64,000 bases of DNA from Saccharopolyspora flava (lineage in GTDB: Bacteria > Actinomycetota > Actinomycetes > Mycobacteriales > Pseudonocardiaceae). Position numbers and translations under genes: made by a program. The notes below the pieces were generated by a model. It had not been told where the DNA came from. It searched no databases and worked only from the letters and a program-made list of their open reading frames with translations. The stretch spans positions 52,888-116,887 of the forward strand of contig NZ_FOZX01000015.1 of assembly GCF_900116135.1 (NCBI RefSeq). Reading direction: 5' to 3'. Shown here one piece after another: positions 16,160 through 24,702 of the stretch (its first letter is position 1; each line of letters begins with the position of its first letter).

Positions 16160-18829
16160 TCAGCTGTCGTGGGTGGGGTTTTCTCGGGCGGCGAGTTCTG
16201 CTCGGGAGCGGATGCCGAGCTTGGCGTAGACGCGGGTGAGGTGGTACTGGACCGTTTTGCTGGAGAGGTAGAGCTCGGCCGCCACTTCCTTGTTGGACAG
16301 TCCGCGGGCGACCAGGCGGGTGACCGATTCCTCCTGCGGGGTCAGGGCGTTCGGGCTCTGCTCGGGTCGGATTCGGTGCACGCCACCGGCTTTGAGCTCG
16401 CGGTCGCAGCGCTCGACGTAGGTTGTTGCGCCCATCGCGGCGAAGCCGTCGCGGGCGGCGTTGAGCACGACGTCGGCGCGGGCCCGGCGGCGCAGGCGCC
16501 GCAGCGTCTGGCCGTAGGCGAAGTTGATGCGCGCCTGGTCATAGCGCAGCGGGAGCGCGCTGATCAGCTCCAGGGCCTCGTCGAACGACGCCGAGGCCGC
16601 GGTCACGTCGCCCCGGGCGCCGTGCAGGCGTCCCCGAGCGGCGGCGAGCCGGGCACGCATCGAGGCATGTCCGCGCTGCTCGGCGAGCTTCTCGTGCGGG
16701 GTCAGGAACTCGTCGGCCTCGTCGAGGCGGCCGAGCAGGATCAGGGCGTGGGCGTGCATGTCCTGCCACGGCCAGTGGCCCGGTGAGTCGGTGCTGGAGC
16801 TCGGCGACGGCCGGGTCAGCGGGTGCAGGGCGCGCAGGACCCCGTCGGAGTCGGCGCGGGCCTCGGCCGCGTGGGCGCGGGCGAGCAGGCCCGGCACGCG
16901 CATGATCCGGTAGTCGCCGGCGCCGGTGGCGCTCTGCAGCAGCACCGCCTCGGTCGCCTCGGTCTCGCCGCGCAGGGCGTGGATCGCGGCGGCCGTCCAC
17001 AGCAGGATCGGGCCGGTGACCAGGATTCCGGTACGCTCCTGCATCTCCAGCGCCTCGCGGACCGTGGTCAGCGCCTCGTTCCACTCGCCGGTGAGGAACT
17101 GGACCCGCGCCAGCCACGCACGCGCCCACAGCGAGATCCGCGCCGAACCACCGAGAGGCGCTGTGGGAAGGGCGCTTTCGAAGTCCACCCGGGCGTCGTC
17201 GATGCGGTCGCCGATGAGGTTGATCCAGCCGCGCGCCATCGTGGCGCGCTGCCACTGGGCGCCGTGGCGCAGCCGGGTGATGAGCCGGTCGTAATCGCGC
17301 AGGGCCTGGGCGGCGCTGCCGGTGGCGGCCAGGCCGATGCCGCGGATCGCCTCGGCTTCGATCGCCGTCGGCGTGCCGGGGGCGAGCTCGATGGCGCGGT
17401 CGGCCCACAGCACGAGGTCGCGGCCGTCGTAGCGGCACAGCGCGTCGAGGACGTAGCGCTGGCAGATCAGCGCGGCGGTCTCGGGTTCGCGGGTGGTGTT
17501 GACGATGTTCCAGGCGCGGCGAAGCCGGTTGCCCGCTTCGGCCGCGCGACCGCGCACCAGCGCGAGGTAGCCGAGAACCGCATCCCGCAGCGGGGTTTCG
17601 CGGATGCTCTCGACCTCCGGGATCAGCGCGGTGGCGCGGAAGACATCACCGGCGCCGATCAGCGCGTCGACCGCCCGGGTGATCAGGTCCTGCTGGTGCC
17701 GGGGGTCGTCGGTGAGCCTGCTGGCGTCGCTGAGCAGCGTCGCGGCCGTGCCCCAGGCGCCTTCGGCGGCGCGTTCGCGGGCCAGCTCGTCGAGCCGGGA
17801 GGCGATGTCGGCGTCCGGGACGGGGCTGGCGGCCACCAGCAGCCGCAACGACCGCACCGGGTCCTCGACGAGGGCGGCGGCGCGTCGTTGCAGCTCGGCG
17901 CGCCGGGCCGGGCCGAGCTCGGTGAGCACGGCGGCGCGCACCATCGGGTCCGGCGGGCTGACGTAGGTCAGGCCGCGCGGGGCGAGCGCGACCAGTCCGG
18001 CCTCGGTCGTCTCGTCGACCAGCGGCAGCGGGGGCACGTCGAGCTCGGCCAGCGACATCACGTCGCGCACCGGGGTGTCGGCGCCGAGCACCGACGCGGC
18101 CTCGGCGAAGCGACGCGCGACCGGGCTGCAGGCGCGCAGGTCTTCGCGCACGCGGGCCTGCACGGCGGCGGGTGCGGGAAGGTTCGGTTCGAACTGCGAC
18201 CAGATGGCGCGCGGCAGCTCGGTGAGCAGCTGCACGGCCGGTCGCGGTCGGCCCCCGGTGTGGCGGCGCAACCGCTCGGCCATCGACGGGTGCAGCGCGA
18301 CCCCGTGCGCGGCCGCCAGCTCGCTGATCTCGGCGGCCTCCCACGGCGGCAGCGCGGGCGCGTCGGTGGCGATGCGCGGCAGCAGGTCCAGGACCTCGGC
18401 GGCGGCGCGCCGGTCACCGGTGGCGCAGGTGGCCACGACCTGCAGCGCGACCTGCGGGTGGTGGCGCTGGGTCGAGGCGAGCGCGCGCAGCGAGTCCAGG
18501 TCGCCGAACTGGGCGTCGTGGACGACCAGCAGGGTGCGCGGCGCGAGCCGCTCGGCCAGTTCTGCCGCCGTGTCCAGCGGCCCCGCTTCCGGCAGGTCGG
18601 GGAACAGCTGCGTCAGCAGCGCGTGCGGCCGGTCGAACTCCCACTTGGCGGCCGTGGCCCGCAGCACCGGGCCGTCGTGCCGGTGCGCGAGGTGTTCGGC
18701 CAGCGTGGAGCTGCCGATTCCGGGTGGGCCGCTGAGCAGCACGAAACGACTCCGGCCGCTCCGGAGGAGGTCCTCCAGAGCGGCCACGAGCTCGCCCCGC
18801 CCGATCGGCGGGTGCGCTGGTCCGGTCAA
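16160..18829 (-). CDS. Large ATP-binding LuxR-family (LAL) regulator
   Basis: 889 residues. An AAA-type ATPase module at the N terminus (Walker A GPPGIGSST near 36, Walker B-like TLLVVHDAQF near 98), a long TPR-like helical middle, and a C-terminal LuxR HTH (LTPQEESVTRLVARGLSNKE ... SSKTVQYHLTRVYAKLGI) at about 820-880. This is the size and order of MalT/LAL activators, which need ATP and an inducer. Convergent with the crotonase gene and 81 bp downstream of the ben fusion gene in the same direction. Regulation of the ben island is possible but unproven. Confidence 0.9.
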   Translation of the reverse strand: MTGPAHPPIGRGELVAALEDLLRSGRSRFVLLSGPPGIGSSTLAEHLAHRHDGPVLRATAAKWEFDRPHALLTQLFPDLPEAGPLDTAAELAERLAPRTLLVVHDAQFGDLDSLRALASTQRHHPQVALQVVATCATGDRRAAAEVLDLLPRIATDAPALPPWEAAEISELAAAHGVALHPSMAERLRRHTGGRPRPAVQLLTELPRAIWSQFEPNLPAPAAVQARVREDLRACSPVARRFAEAASVLGADTPVRDVMSLAELDVPPLPLVDETTEAGLVALAPRGLTYVSPPDPMVRAAVLTELGPARRAELQRRAAALVEDPVRSLRLLVAASPVPDADIASRLDELARERAAEGAWGTAATLLSDASRLTDDPRHQQDLITRAVDALIGAGDVFRATALIPEVESIRETPLRDAVLGYLALVRGRAAEAGNRLRRAWNIVNTTREPETAALICQRYVLDALCRYDGRDLVLWADRAIELAPGTPTAIEAEAIRGIGLAATGSAAQALRDYDRLITRLRHGAQWQRATMARGWINLIGDRIDDARVDFESALPTAPLGGSARISLWARAWLARVQFLTGEWNEALTTVREALEMQERTGILVTGPILLWTAAAIHALRGETEATEAVLLQSATGAGDYRIMRVPGLLARAHAAEARADSDGVLRALHPLTRPSPSSSTDSPGHWPWQDMHAHALILLGRLDEADEFLTPHEKLAEQRGHASMRARLAAARGRLHGARGDVTAASASFDEALELISALPLRYDQARINFAYGQTLRRLRRRARADVVLNAARDGFAAMGATTYVERCDRELKAGGVHRIRPEQSPNALTPQEESVTRLVARGLSNKEVAAELYLSSKTVQYHLTRVYAKLGIRSRAELAARENPTHDS

Positions 18830-18910
18830 CGTCCACCTCTTCGTGGGTCGGCGTCCGCCGCCGACCAGCTTAAGCGGCGCCCGGAGCGCCGGCCGTCGTC
18901 GCGACCGGCC

Positions 18911-21616
18911 TCAGCCGAGGTCGCCGCCGGCGACCGGCAGGACCGTGCCGGTGATGTAGGAGGCCTCGTCGGAGGCGAGGAAGGTGATGGCCGCGGCCTG
19001 CTCGTCGAGCGTGCCGTAGCGCTTCATCAGCGACGTCTCCAGCGTCTGGTCGATGTGGGCTTGGAACCAGGCCTTCTCCTGGTCGGTCTCGGGCGGTGTG
19101 CCGCCCCGGGGGATGCGGCGCGGGGGTGCGTCGGTGCCACCGGGGGCGGTGGCCGCGACGCGGATGCCGGACTCGGCGCACTCCAGGGCCAGCGAGGCGG
19201 TGATCGCGTTGATGCCGCCCTTGGCCGCCGAGTACGGGATGCGGTGCACGCCGCGGGTGGCGGCCGAGGAGACGTTGACGATCACGCCCTGCCCGCGCCC
19301 GGTCATCGCGGGGAGCGCGGCGCGGCAGGTGAACAGCGTGGTCATCAGCGAGCGGCGGATCTCGGCCTCGATCTGCTCGGGGGTGAACTCGGTGAACGGC
19401 TTGAACCAGATCGCTCCGCCCACGTTGTTGATGAGCACGTCGATCCGGCCGTGCCGGGCGAGCGCCGCCGCCACCGCGGCCTCGGCGCCGTCCCAGGTCT
19501 CCAGGTCCGCGGTCACCGGGTGCCCGGACAGCTCCTCGGCGAGGCCTTCGACCAGCGAGGACCGGTCGGCCAGCACGAGTTCCCCGCCTTCGGCGGCGAT
19601 GCGGCGCGCGGTCTGCTCGCCGATCCCCTGGGCCGCTCCGGTGACCACCACGACCTTGCCGTCGAAGCGGCCCGGGGTGATGAACCGGGGTCGCTTGGCG
19701 GCCTCGGCGTCGGCCATGGCGCGCCGGGTGGTGACCTTCGAACGCTCGGCGTGCTCGACGATCAGGCGGCGGGCCGTGGCGCGGTCGCCGGATTCGAAGG
19801 CGGTGACGATGTCGAGGTGGTCCTGGGTGCAGCGGGGGTCGCACCAAGTGGCGTTGCGCAGCGTGGTCTCCATGTGGCCCTTGACGCCCAGGGCGCGGTA
19901 GGCCTGCAGGAGGTGCTCGTTGCCGGTGAGGCTGAACAGGTAGTCGTGGAAGGCCGCGTTGGTCTCGGTGTAGGCGGCGGCGTCGACGAAGCGGTCGCCG
20001 TCGACGTAGGGCACGGCGGACTCGGCGAGCAGCCGGTACCCGGCGAGCTGCTGGGAGGTGAGCCTGCCGATGGTCAGCTCCAGCGCGCCCAGCTCCAGCG
20101 CCTGCCGCGCCTCGAACACCGCGTCCGACTCGTGCACCGACGGGTGTTCCTCGCCGATCTCGTACCCGCCGGGCGCGGGCGCGACCAGCGGCTCGATCGC
20201 CTCCGCGGCCAGCACCTGCTGCCCGGCGATGCCACGCGCCTCGGCGTTCTCCCGCAGCCCCTCCCCAGCGTCGAGCTCCCGGGTCCCGTTCCCGGTACCG
20301 ACCCAAATCCGTTGCCCGGCAACACGACTCGCCACGTCGATGTCCTCGGCTACGGAACGCACAACCCCACCACCCGATGCGGTCCGCTCAACCCGGGGAA
20401 AGATCTCCTGCCCGGCCAATCTCCGCCCCTCGGTAACGTTCTCCCCCAGCTCAGGAACGGTTTCCGGCACCCCCTCACTCTCGGTGATCGGGTTGGGGTG
20501 GGTGGTGGGGGTGGGGAAGTTTTCATGAAAACTTCCCTCCCCCTCGGGACCAGCCGCGGGTTCGGGAGTCGGGTCGGGAGTCGTGGCCAGGGCGAACTTC
20601 TCGTAGTAGAAGCCGGTCGGTTCGAAGCCGTCGTCGGCGAAGTGCTTGCGCACCGCCTCCACCATCGGCGGCGGCCCGCACAGGTAGACCGCGAGGTCTC
20701 CGCCGTGCAGGTGCTCGTCGCGGATGAGGGTGGTGACGTAGCCCTTGTTCGGCGCGGTGCTCGCGCTGTCGGAGACGCAGTAGTCCCACGTCACGTTCTC
20801 CATCTCGGCGGCCAACTGCCGCACGGTGTCCATCTCGACGAGGTCGTCGTCGGTGGTCACCCCGTAGATCAGGTGCGCGGGCCGCGTCGAGCCCGACGCC
20901 CGCATGGTGCGCAGGATCGACAGGATCGGCGCCAGTCCGGTGCCGCCGGCCAGCAGCAGCACCGGACGCCCGGCCTCGCGCAGGAAGAAGCTGCCGTGCG
21001 GGCCGGTGAAGGTCAGCTCGTCGCCGGGTTTCGCGCGCTCGGTGAGGTAGTCCGACATCACCCCGCCGGGGGTGATCTTGATGAGGAAGCTCAGCTCCTC
21101 CTCGTCGGGCGCGCTGCTGAAGGAGTACGACCGCGTCGCCTCGGTGCCGGGCACCGCGATGTTGACGTACTGGCCGGGCAGGAACGCGAGCTCGTCCCGG
21201 TCCGGGGTCTTCAGCGTCAGCGACATCGTGGTCGGCGAGAGCCGCTCCACCGCCGTGACCGTCGCCGGGAAGGTCGCGGCCTGCGTCTTGGCCACCGCCG
21301 AGGTGCTGGCGATCCGCAGCACCAGGTCCGACTTGGGCGTCATGCTGCACGGCAGCACGTAGCCCTCCTCGGCCTCGTCGGCGGTGAGCGCGTCGTCGAT
21401 GTAGGTGCCGCCGTCGTAGTCCCCGGACTCGCAGAACGCCTTGCACGTCCCGCAGGCCCCGTCGCGGCAGTCCAGCGGGATGTTGATGCGCTGCCGGTAG
21501 GAGGCGTCGGCCACGGTCTGGTCCGGCGCGCAGGTGATGAACCGCGTGACCCCGTCCTCGAAGGACAGCGCCACCTGGTGCTGGGACGAATCCTGTTGGG
21601 CGACTGGGTGATTCAT
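18911..21616 (-). CDS. benC: Benzoate dioxygenase reductase - FCD domain - diol dehydrogenase fusion (BenC+BenD)
   Basis: 901 residues in one uninterrupted frame. Residues 15-105: plant-type 2Fe-2S ferredoxin (C50, C55, C58, C90). 112-345: FAD/NAD reductase (RSYSFSS near 162, AGGTGLAPI near 223, CGPPPM at 313). 346-497: low-complexity linker with three AGQ repeats (401, 434, 465) and residues 360-368 encoded by a GTTTTCATGAAAAC palindrome. 498-635: FCD domain without its DNA-binding half; N553, H557, H600 and H622 match the family's metal/ligand positions. 650-901: short-chain dehydrogenase (TGAAQGIG at 659, NNVGG at 730, YSAAK at 795) equivalent to BenD. It would pass electrons to BenAB and then oxidise the cis-diol to catechol. 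Confidence 0.9.
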   Translation of the reverse strand: MNHPVAQQDSSQHQVALSFEDGVTRFITCAPDQTVADASYRQRINIPLDCRDGACGTCKAFCESGDYDGGTYIDDALTADEAEEGYVLPCSMTPKSDLVLRIASTSAVAKTQAATFPATVTAVERLSPTTMSLTLKTPDRDELAFLPGQYVNIAVPGTEATRSYSFSSAPDEEELSFLIKITPGGVMSDYLTERAKPGDELTFTGPHGSFFLREAGRPVLLLAGGTGLAPILSILRTMRASGSTRPAHLIYGVTTDDDLVEMDTVRQLAAEMENVTWDYCVSDSASTAPNKGYVTTLIRDEHLHGGDLAVYLCGPPPMVEAVRKHFADDGFEPTGFYYEKFALATTPDPTPEPAAGPEGEGSFHENFPTPTTHPNPITESEGVPETVPELGENVTEGRRLAGQEIFPRVERTASGGGVVRSVAEDIDVASRVAGQRIWVGTGNGTRELDAGEGLRENAEARGIAGQQVLAAEAIEPLVAPAPGGYEIGEEHPSVHESDAVFEARQALELGALELTIGRLTSQQLAGYRLLAESAVPYVDGDRFVDAAAYTETNAAFHDYLFSLTGNEHLLQAYRALGVKGHMETTLRNATWCDPRCTQDHLDIVTAFESGDRATARRLIVEHAERSKVTTRRAMADAEAAKRPRFITPGRFDGKVVVVTGAAQGIGEQTARRIAAEGGELVLADRSSLVEGLAEELSGHPVTADLETWDGAEAAVAAALARHGRIDVLINNVGGAIWFKPFTEFTPEQIEAEIRRSLMTTLFTCRAALPAMTGRGQGVIVNVSSAATRGVHRIPYSAAKGGINAITASLALECAESGIRVAATAPGGTDAPPRRIPRGGTPPETDQEKAWFQAHIDQTLETSLMKRYGTLDEQAAAITFLASDEASYITGTVLPVAGGDLG
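20495..20516 (+). other. Potential G-quadruplex in the benC linker (template strand)
   Basis: Five G runs (4, 3, 2, 5 and 4 bases) separated by single T bases on the plus strand, opposite the coding strand of the fusion gene and touching palindrome copy 3. Confidence 0.5.
20514..20537. repeat. GTTTTCATGAAAAC palindrome, copy 3, inside a coding sequence
   Basis: Core 20519-20532 with GGGAA/TTCCC arms, a 24-bp perfect dyad. It is the only copy inside a gene and is read in frame as EGSFHENFP (residues 360-368 of the fusion protein), in the unconserved linker. Confidence 0.9.
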
Positions 21617-21627
21617 GGCCGCCTCGC

Positions 21628-22158
21628 TCAGATGTGGTAGACGTCGACGACGTGGTGGATGTAGTCGTTCTTGAGCACCACGGTCTTGCGGCGGATCAGC
21701 GGCGCCGGCCCGGAGAAGTCGATGGTGTAGAACGACGTCCCGTAGTAGGGGTCCACGGTCTTGTACCGGAAGTACATGGTGTGCCAGTTGAACCGCACGT
21801 CCACGATGTCGCCGCGCCGCTCGATGAGCTCCACGTTGCTGATGTTGTGGCTGGTGCGCGGCTCGGGGATGGACGTGGCGCTGGAGCGCTCGGTGCGGAT
21901 CCGGAACACCCGGTCCTCCAGCCCGCCCTTGTTCGGGTAGTAGATCAGCGAGATGTCGGTCTGCGGGTCCTCGGTGAGCAGGTCGTCATCGCCCCACGAG
22001 GGCATCCAGTAGACGACGTCGTCGGCGTAGCACTCCAGCCACTTCTCGAACTCGCGGTCGTCGAGGTAGCGGGCCTCCCGGTAGAGGAACTGCTCGATGT
22101 CCTGCTGGGTGATCTGCTTGCTGCTCTGCTGGGCGGTGACGTCAGCGGTGACGGTCAT
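21628..22158 (-). CDS. benB: Benzoate 1,2-dioxygenase small (beta) subunit
   Basis: 176 residues, standard for ring-hydroxylating dioxygenase beta subunits (NTF2-like fold). QQDIEQFLYREARYLDDREFEKWLECYADDVVYWMP is the family's N-terminal signature (YREARLLDDRxFxxWL), quoted here as context; the C-terminal RKTVVLKNDYIHHVVDVYHI is also typical. Structural partner of BenA. ATG 22158 is chosen because CAGGAGAG precedes it; an upstream ATG at 22188 lacks this. 41 bp after benA and 11 bp before the reductase fusion. Confidence 0.93.
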   Translation of the reverse strand: MTVTADVTAQQSSKQITQQDIEQFLYREARYLDDREFEKWLECYADDVVYWMPSWGDDDLLTEDPQTDISLIYYPNKGGLEDRVFRIRTERSSATSIPEPRTSHNISNVELIERRGDIVDVRFNWHTMYFRYKTVDPYYGTSFYTIDFSGPAPLIRRKTVVLKNDYIHHVVDVYHI

Positions 22159-22199
22159 CGGGACTCTCCTGGCGGTCGAAGCGGTCACTGGTCACGGGG

Positions 22200-23558
22200 T
22201 CACTGGGCGGCGCGTTCCGCGGCGATGGCGGCGCGCATGGTCTGCTGCCAGTAGCCGTGCTGCACCGGGTACAGGCCCTCGTCCTCGTTCTTCTGACCGG
22301 CCGAGATCACGCCGTGCATGCCCAGCGCCTCGGCGACCTCGTCGGGCCCGGTGAGCCAGTGCTCGGCGCCGCGGCTCATGTCGTTCCAGGGGGCGGCGGT
22401 GGCCCGGAAGGTCAGCTGGCAGGAGCGGAACTCCTCCAGGTCGTCCGGGGTGGCCATGCCGGAGGCGTTGAAGAAGTCCTCGTACTGGCGGATCCGCCAC
22501 GCCCGCGCCTCGGCGCTCTCGCCCTTCGGGGCGATGCAGTAGATGGTGACCTCGGTCTTGTCCGGCGCGATCGGCCGGAAGTGCCGGATCTGCGTGGAGA
22601 ACTGGTCCATCAGGTAGACGTTCGGGTACAGGCACAGGTTGCGGGAGCCGCGCACCATGAACTCGCCCTTGGCCTCGCCGTACTTCTGCTTGAGCTCGTC
22701 CATGCGCGGCCACAGCGGGCGGTCCTGCGGGTTGCCCGCCCACGTCCACAGGCACAGGTGCCCGTTGGGGTAGGACCAGTAGCCGCCGCCGGACTTGCCC
22801 CAGCTGCCGGCGTCGAGGGTCTTGGTGCTGTTCTTCGACTCGCCGGTGCCGCGACGGGCCGTGGTGGCCGCGTAGTTCCAGTGCGTGGCGGTCACGTGGT
22901 AGCCGTCGGCGCCGTTCTCGGCCTGCACCTTCCAGTTGCCGTCGTAGGTGTAGGTGGAGGCCCCGCGCAGCACCTCCAGCCCCTCCGGGGACTGGTCGAC
23001 CAGCATGTCGATGACCGTGGTGGTGTCGCCCAGGTGCTCGGCCAGCGGCACCACGTCCGGGTTGAGGCTGCCGAACAGGAACCCGCGGTAGGACTCGAAG
23101 CGGGCGACCTTGGTCATGTCGTGCGAGCCGTCGCGGTCGAAGGTCTCCGGGTAGCCGGCGCCGTCGGGGTCCTTGACCTTGAGCAGCTTGCCGTCGTTGC
23201 GGAACGTCCAGCCGTGGAACGGGCAGGTCAGCGTGCTGCGGTTGTCGGCCTTGCGGCGGCAGATCATCGCGCCGCGGTGCGCGCAGGCGTTGATCAGGCA
23301 GTGCAGCTCGCCGTCCTTGTCCCGGGTGATCACGACCGGCTGGCGGCCGATGTAGGTGGTGAAGTAGTCGCCGGGGTTGGGCAGCTGGCTCTCGTGGGCG
23401 AGGTAGATCCAGTTGCCCTCGAAGATGTGCTTCATCTCGAGCTCGAAGATCTCCTCGTCGGTGAAGATCCGCCGGTTGGCCCGGTAGACCCCGGCCTCGC
23501 GGTCCTCGACGACGGCGTCGGCGACGACCGCGGCGACGTGGTTCAGCATCTCGGTCAT
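22200..23558 (-). CDS. benA: Benzoate 1,2-dioxygenase large (alpha) subunit
   Basis: 452 residues. Rieske cluster ligands C92, H94, C112 and H115 (CAHRG, CPFHGW) in the N-terminal third; mononuclear iron ligands H221 and H226 with bridging D218 in [13 protein letters not shown]. The C-terminal domain is of the BenA/XylX group rather than biphenyl or naphthalene types. With BenB and the reductase fusion it converts benzoate plus oxygen and NADH into the cis-1,2-diol. ATG 23558 follows GGAGG. First gene of a leftward operon; divergent from the LysR-cat operon, sharing a 235-bp control region. Confidence 0.95.
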   Translation of the reverse strand: MTEMLNHVAAVVADAVVEDREAGVYRANRRIFTDEEIFELEMKHIFEGNWIYLAHESQLPNPGDYFTTYIGRQPVVITRDKDGELHCLINACAHRGAMICRRKADNRSTLTCPFHGWTFRNDGKLLKVKDPDGAGYPETFDRDGSHDMTKVARFESYRGFLFGSLNPDVVPLAEHLGDTTTVIDMLVDQSPEGLEVLRGASTYTYDGNWKVQAENGADGYHVTATHWNYAATTARRGTGESKNSTKTLDAGSWGKSGGGYWSYPNGHLCLWTWAGNPQDRPLWPRMDELKQKYGEAKGEFMVRGSRNLCLYPNVYLMDQFSTQIRHFRPIAPDKTEVTIYCIAPKGESAEARAWRIRQYEDFFNASGMATPDDLEEFRSCQLTFRATAAPWNDMSRGAEHWLTGPDEVAEALGMHGVISAGQKNEDEGLYPVQHGYWQQTMRAAIAAERAAQ

Positions 23559-23658
23559 GGATCCTCCAACTGCCCGGATCGACTCTGATCGCGGCGACCG
23601 AGGGGCCGCCGTGGCGTTGACCAAGGACGATGGCAGCCCGTGGCGCCGGTCACACCGG

Positions 23659-23731
23659 ACAAAGACCTAGACCTGACCTAGGGTGCGATTCATCGATGGC
23701 GTGTATCAATCACGCGAAACCAGGTCTTTGT
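23659..23731. promoter_or_regulatory. Long-spaced inverted repeat in the ben/cat divergent promoter
   Basis: ACAAAGACCT (23659-23668) is perfectly repeated in inverse as AGGTCTTTGT (23722-23731), 53 bp apart. The left arm is followed by CTAG and GACCTAGG elements. The spacing, about six helical turns centre to centre, fits a looping LysR tetramer that controls both benA and its own operon. Confidence 0.6.
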
Positions 23732-23793
23732 CTTCGATCAGCGCGCTGCCTACCGTGAAAGCGATCGGCGACGAGGACGAGAGGAGGCTCACC

Positions 23794-24702
23794 GTGGAAC
23801 TCCGCCACCTGCGCTACTTCGCCACCGTCGCCGAGACGTGCCACTTCGGCCGCGCCGCCGAGCAGCTGCACATCGCCCAGCCCGCGCTGTCGCACACCGT
23901 GCGGCAGCTGGAGGACGAGCTCGGGGTGGCGCTGCTGGAGCGCACCACCAGGCAGGTGCGGGTGACCCCGGCCGGCGAGTTCTTCCTGGGCGAGGCCCAG
24001 CGGGTGCTGGCCGCCGTCGAGGAGGGGGTGCGCGGGGTGCGCCGCCTCGGCGAGGGCCGGTCCGGGCTGGTGCGCGTGGGCTTCACCGGCACCGCCGCGT
24101 TCTCCCACCTGCCGCACCTGGCCCGGGCCCTGGCCCAGCGGTTGCCGCAGGTCGAGCTGGAGGTGCGGGCCGAGCTGCTCACCGCCGACCAGTGCGCGCA
24201 GCTGCGCGACGGCTCGCTGGGCATCGGGGTGCTGCGCCCGCCGGTGACCGCCGACGACATCGACTACCGGGTCATCGAGGTCGAGCCGCTGATCCTGGCG
24301 GTTCCGGCCGATCACCGGCTGGCCGTCGAACCCGTGGTCTCCACCGCCGACCTGCGCGCCGAACCGCTGGTGACCTACGACGGACGGCACTCGGTGGTGC
24401 ACGACGCGGTGCTGCGCAGCTGCCGCGACGCCGGGTTCACCCCGGTCCAGCAGCACCAGGCTCCGGGCACCGCCGCGCTGCTGGCGCTGGTCGCCGGCGG
24501 CCTGGGCGTCGGGGTGGTGCCCGCCTCGGCGCGGGCGCTGCCGCTGGCCGGCGTCGTGTTCCGCGACCTGTCCGGGTCGGCGTCGGTGGAGCTGGCGGTG
24601 GCCTGGCACCGCGACACCGACTCACCTCTGGTCAACACCGTCCTCGCCGAGCTGGAGGACGTCTTCCCGTCCGCACGAACCGCCGCGGAGGCCGGCCGAT
24701 GA
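23794..24702 (+). CDS. LysR-family regulator of the ben/cat genes (CatR/BenM-like)
   Basis: 302 residues. The N terminus MELRHLRYFATVAETCHFGRAAEQL-type sequence is typical of CatR, CatM and BenM; effector domain from about 90, which in that group binds cis,cis-muconate and/or benzoate. GTG 23794 is chosen because GAGGAGG lies at 23781-23787; the frame extends 37 codons further upstream, through the control region. Divergent from benA and overlapping catB by 4 bp (ATGA). Likely activator of both operons; the effector is inferred from family and context. Confidence 0.88.
   Translation: MELRHLRYFATVAETCHFGRAAEQLHIAQPALSHTVRQLEDELGVALLERTTRQVRVTPAGEFFLGEAQRVLAAVEEGVRGVRRLGEGRSGLVRVGFTGTAAFSHLPHLARALAQRLPQVELEVRAELLTADQCAQLRDGSLGIGVLRPPVTADDIDYRVIEVEPLILAVPADHRLAVEPVVSTADLRAEPLVTYDGRHSVVHDAVLRSCRDAGFTPVQQHQAPGTAALLALVAGGLGVGVVPASARALPLAGVVFRDLSGSASVELAVAWHRDTDSPLVNTVLAELEDVFPSARTAAEAGR

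Noticed and set aside
16823..21640. A 1605-codon open frame on the plus strand, opposite the LAL regulator and the ben fusion
   Set aside because: Its translation is compositionally biased (G, A, R and Q runs) with no domain, and it exists because third-position GC in the real genes removes stops on the opposite strand.
23683..23793. Upstream extension of the ben/cat LysR gene
   Set aside because: The 37 extra codons run through the putative operator; GAGGAGG before GTG 23794 and homology both favour the shorter form.
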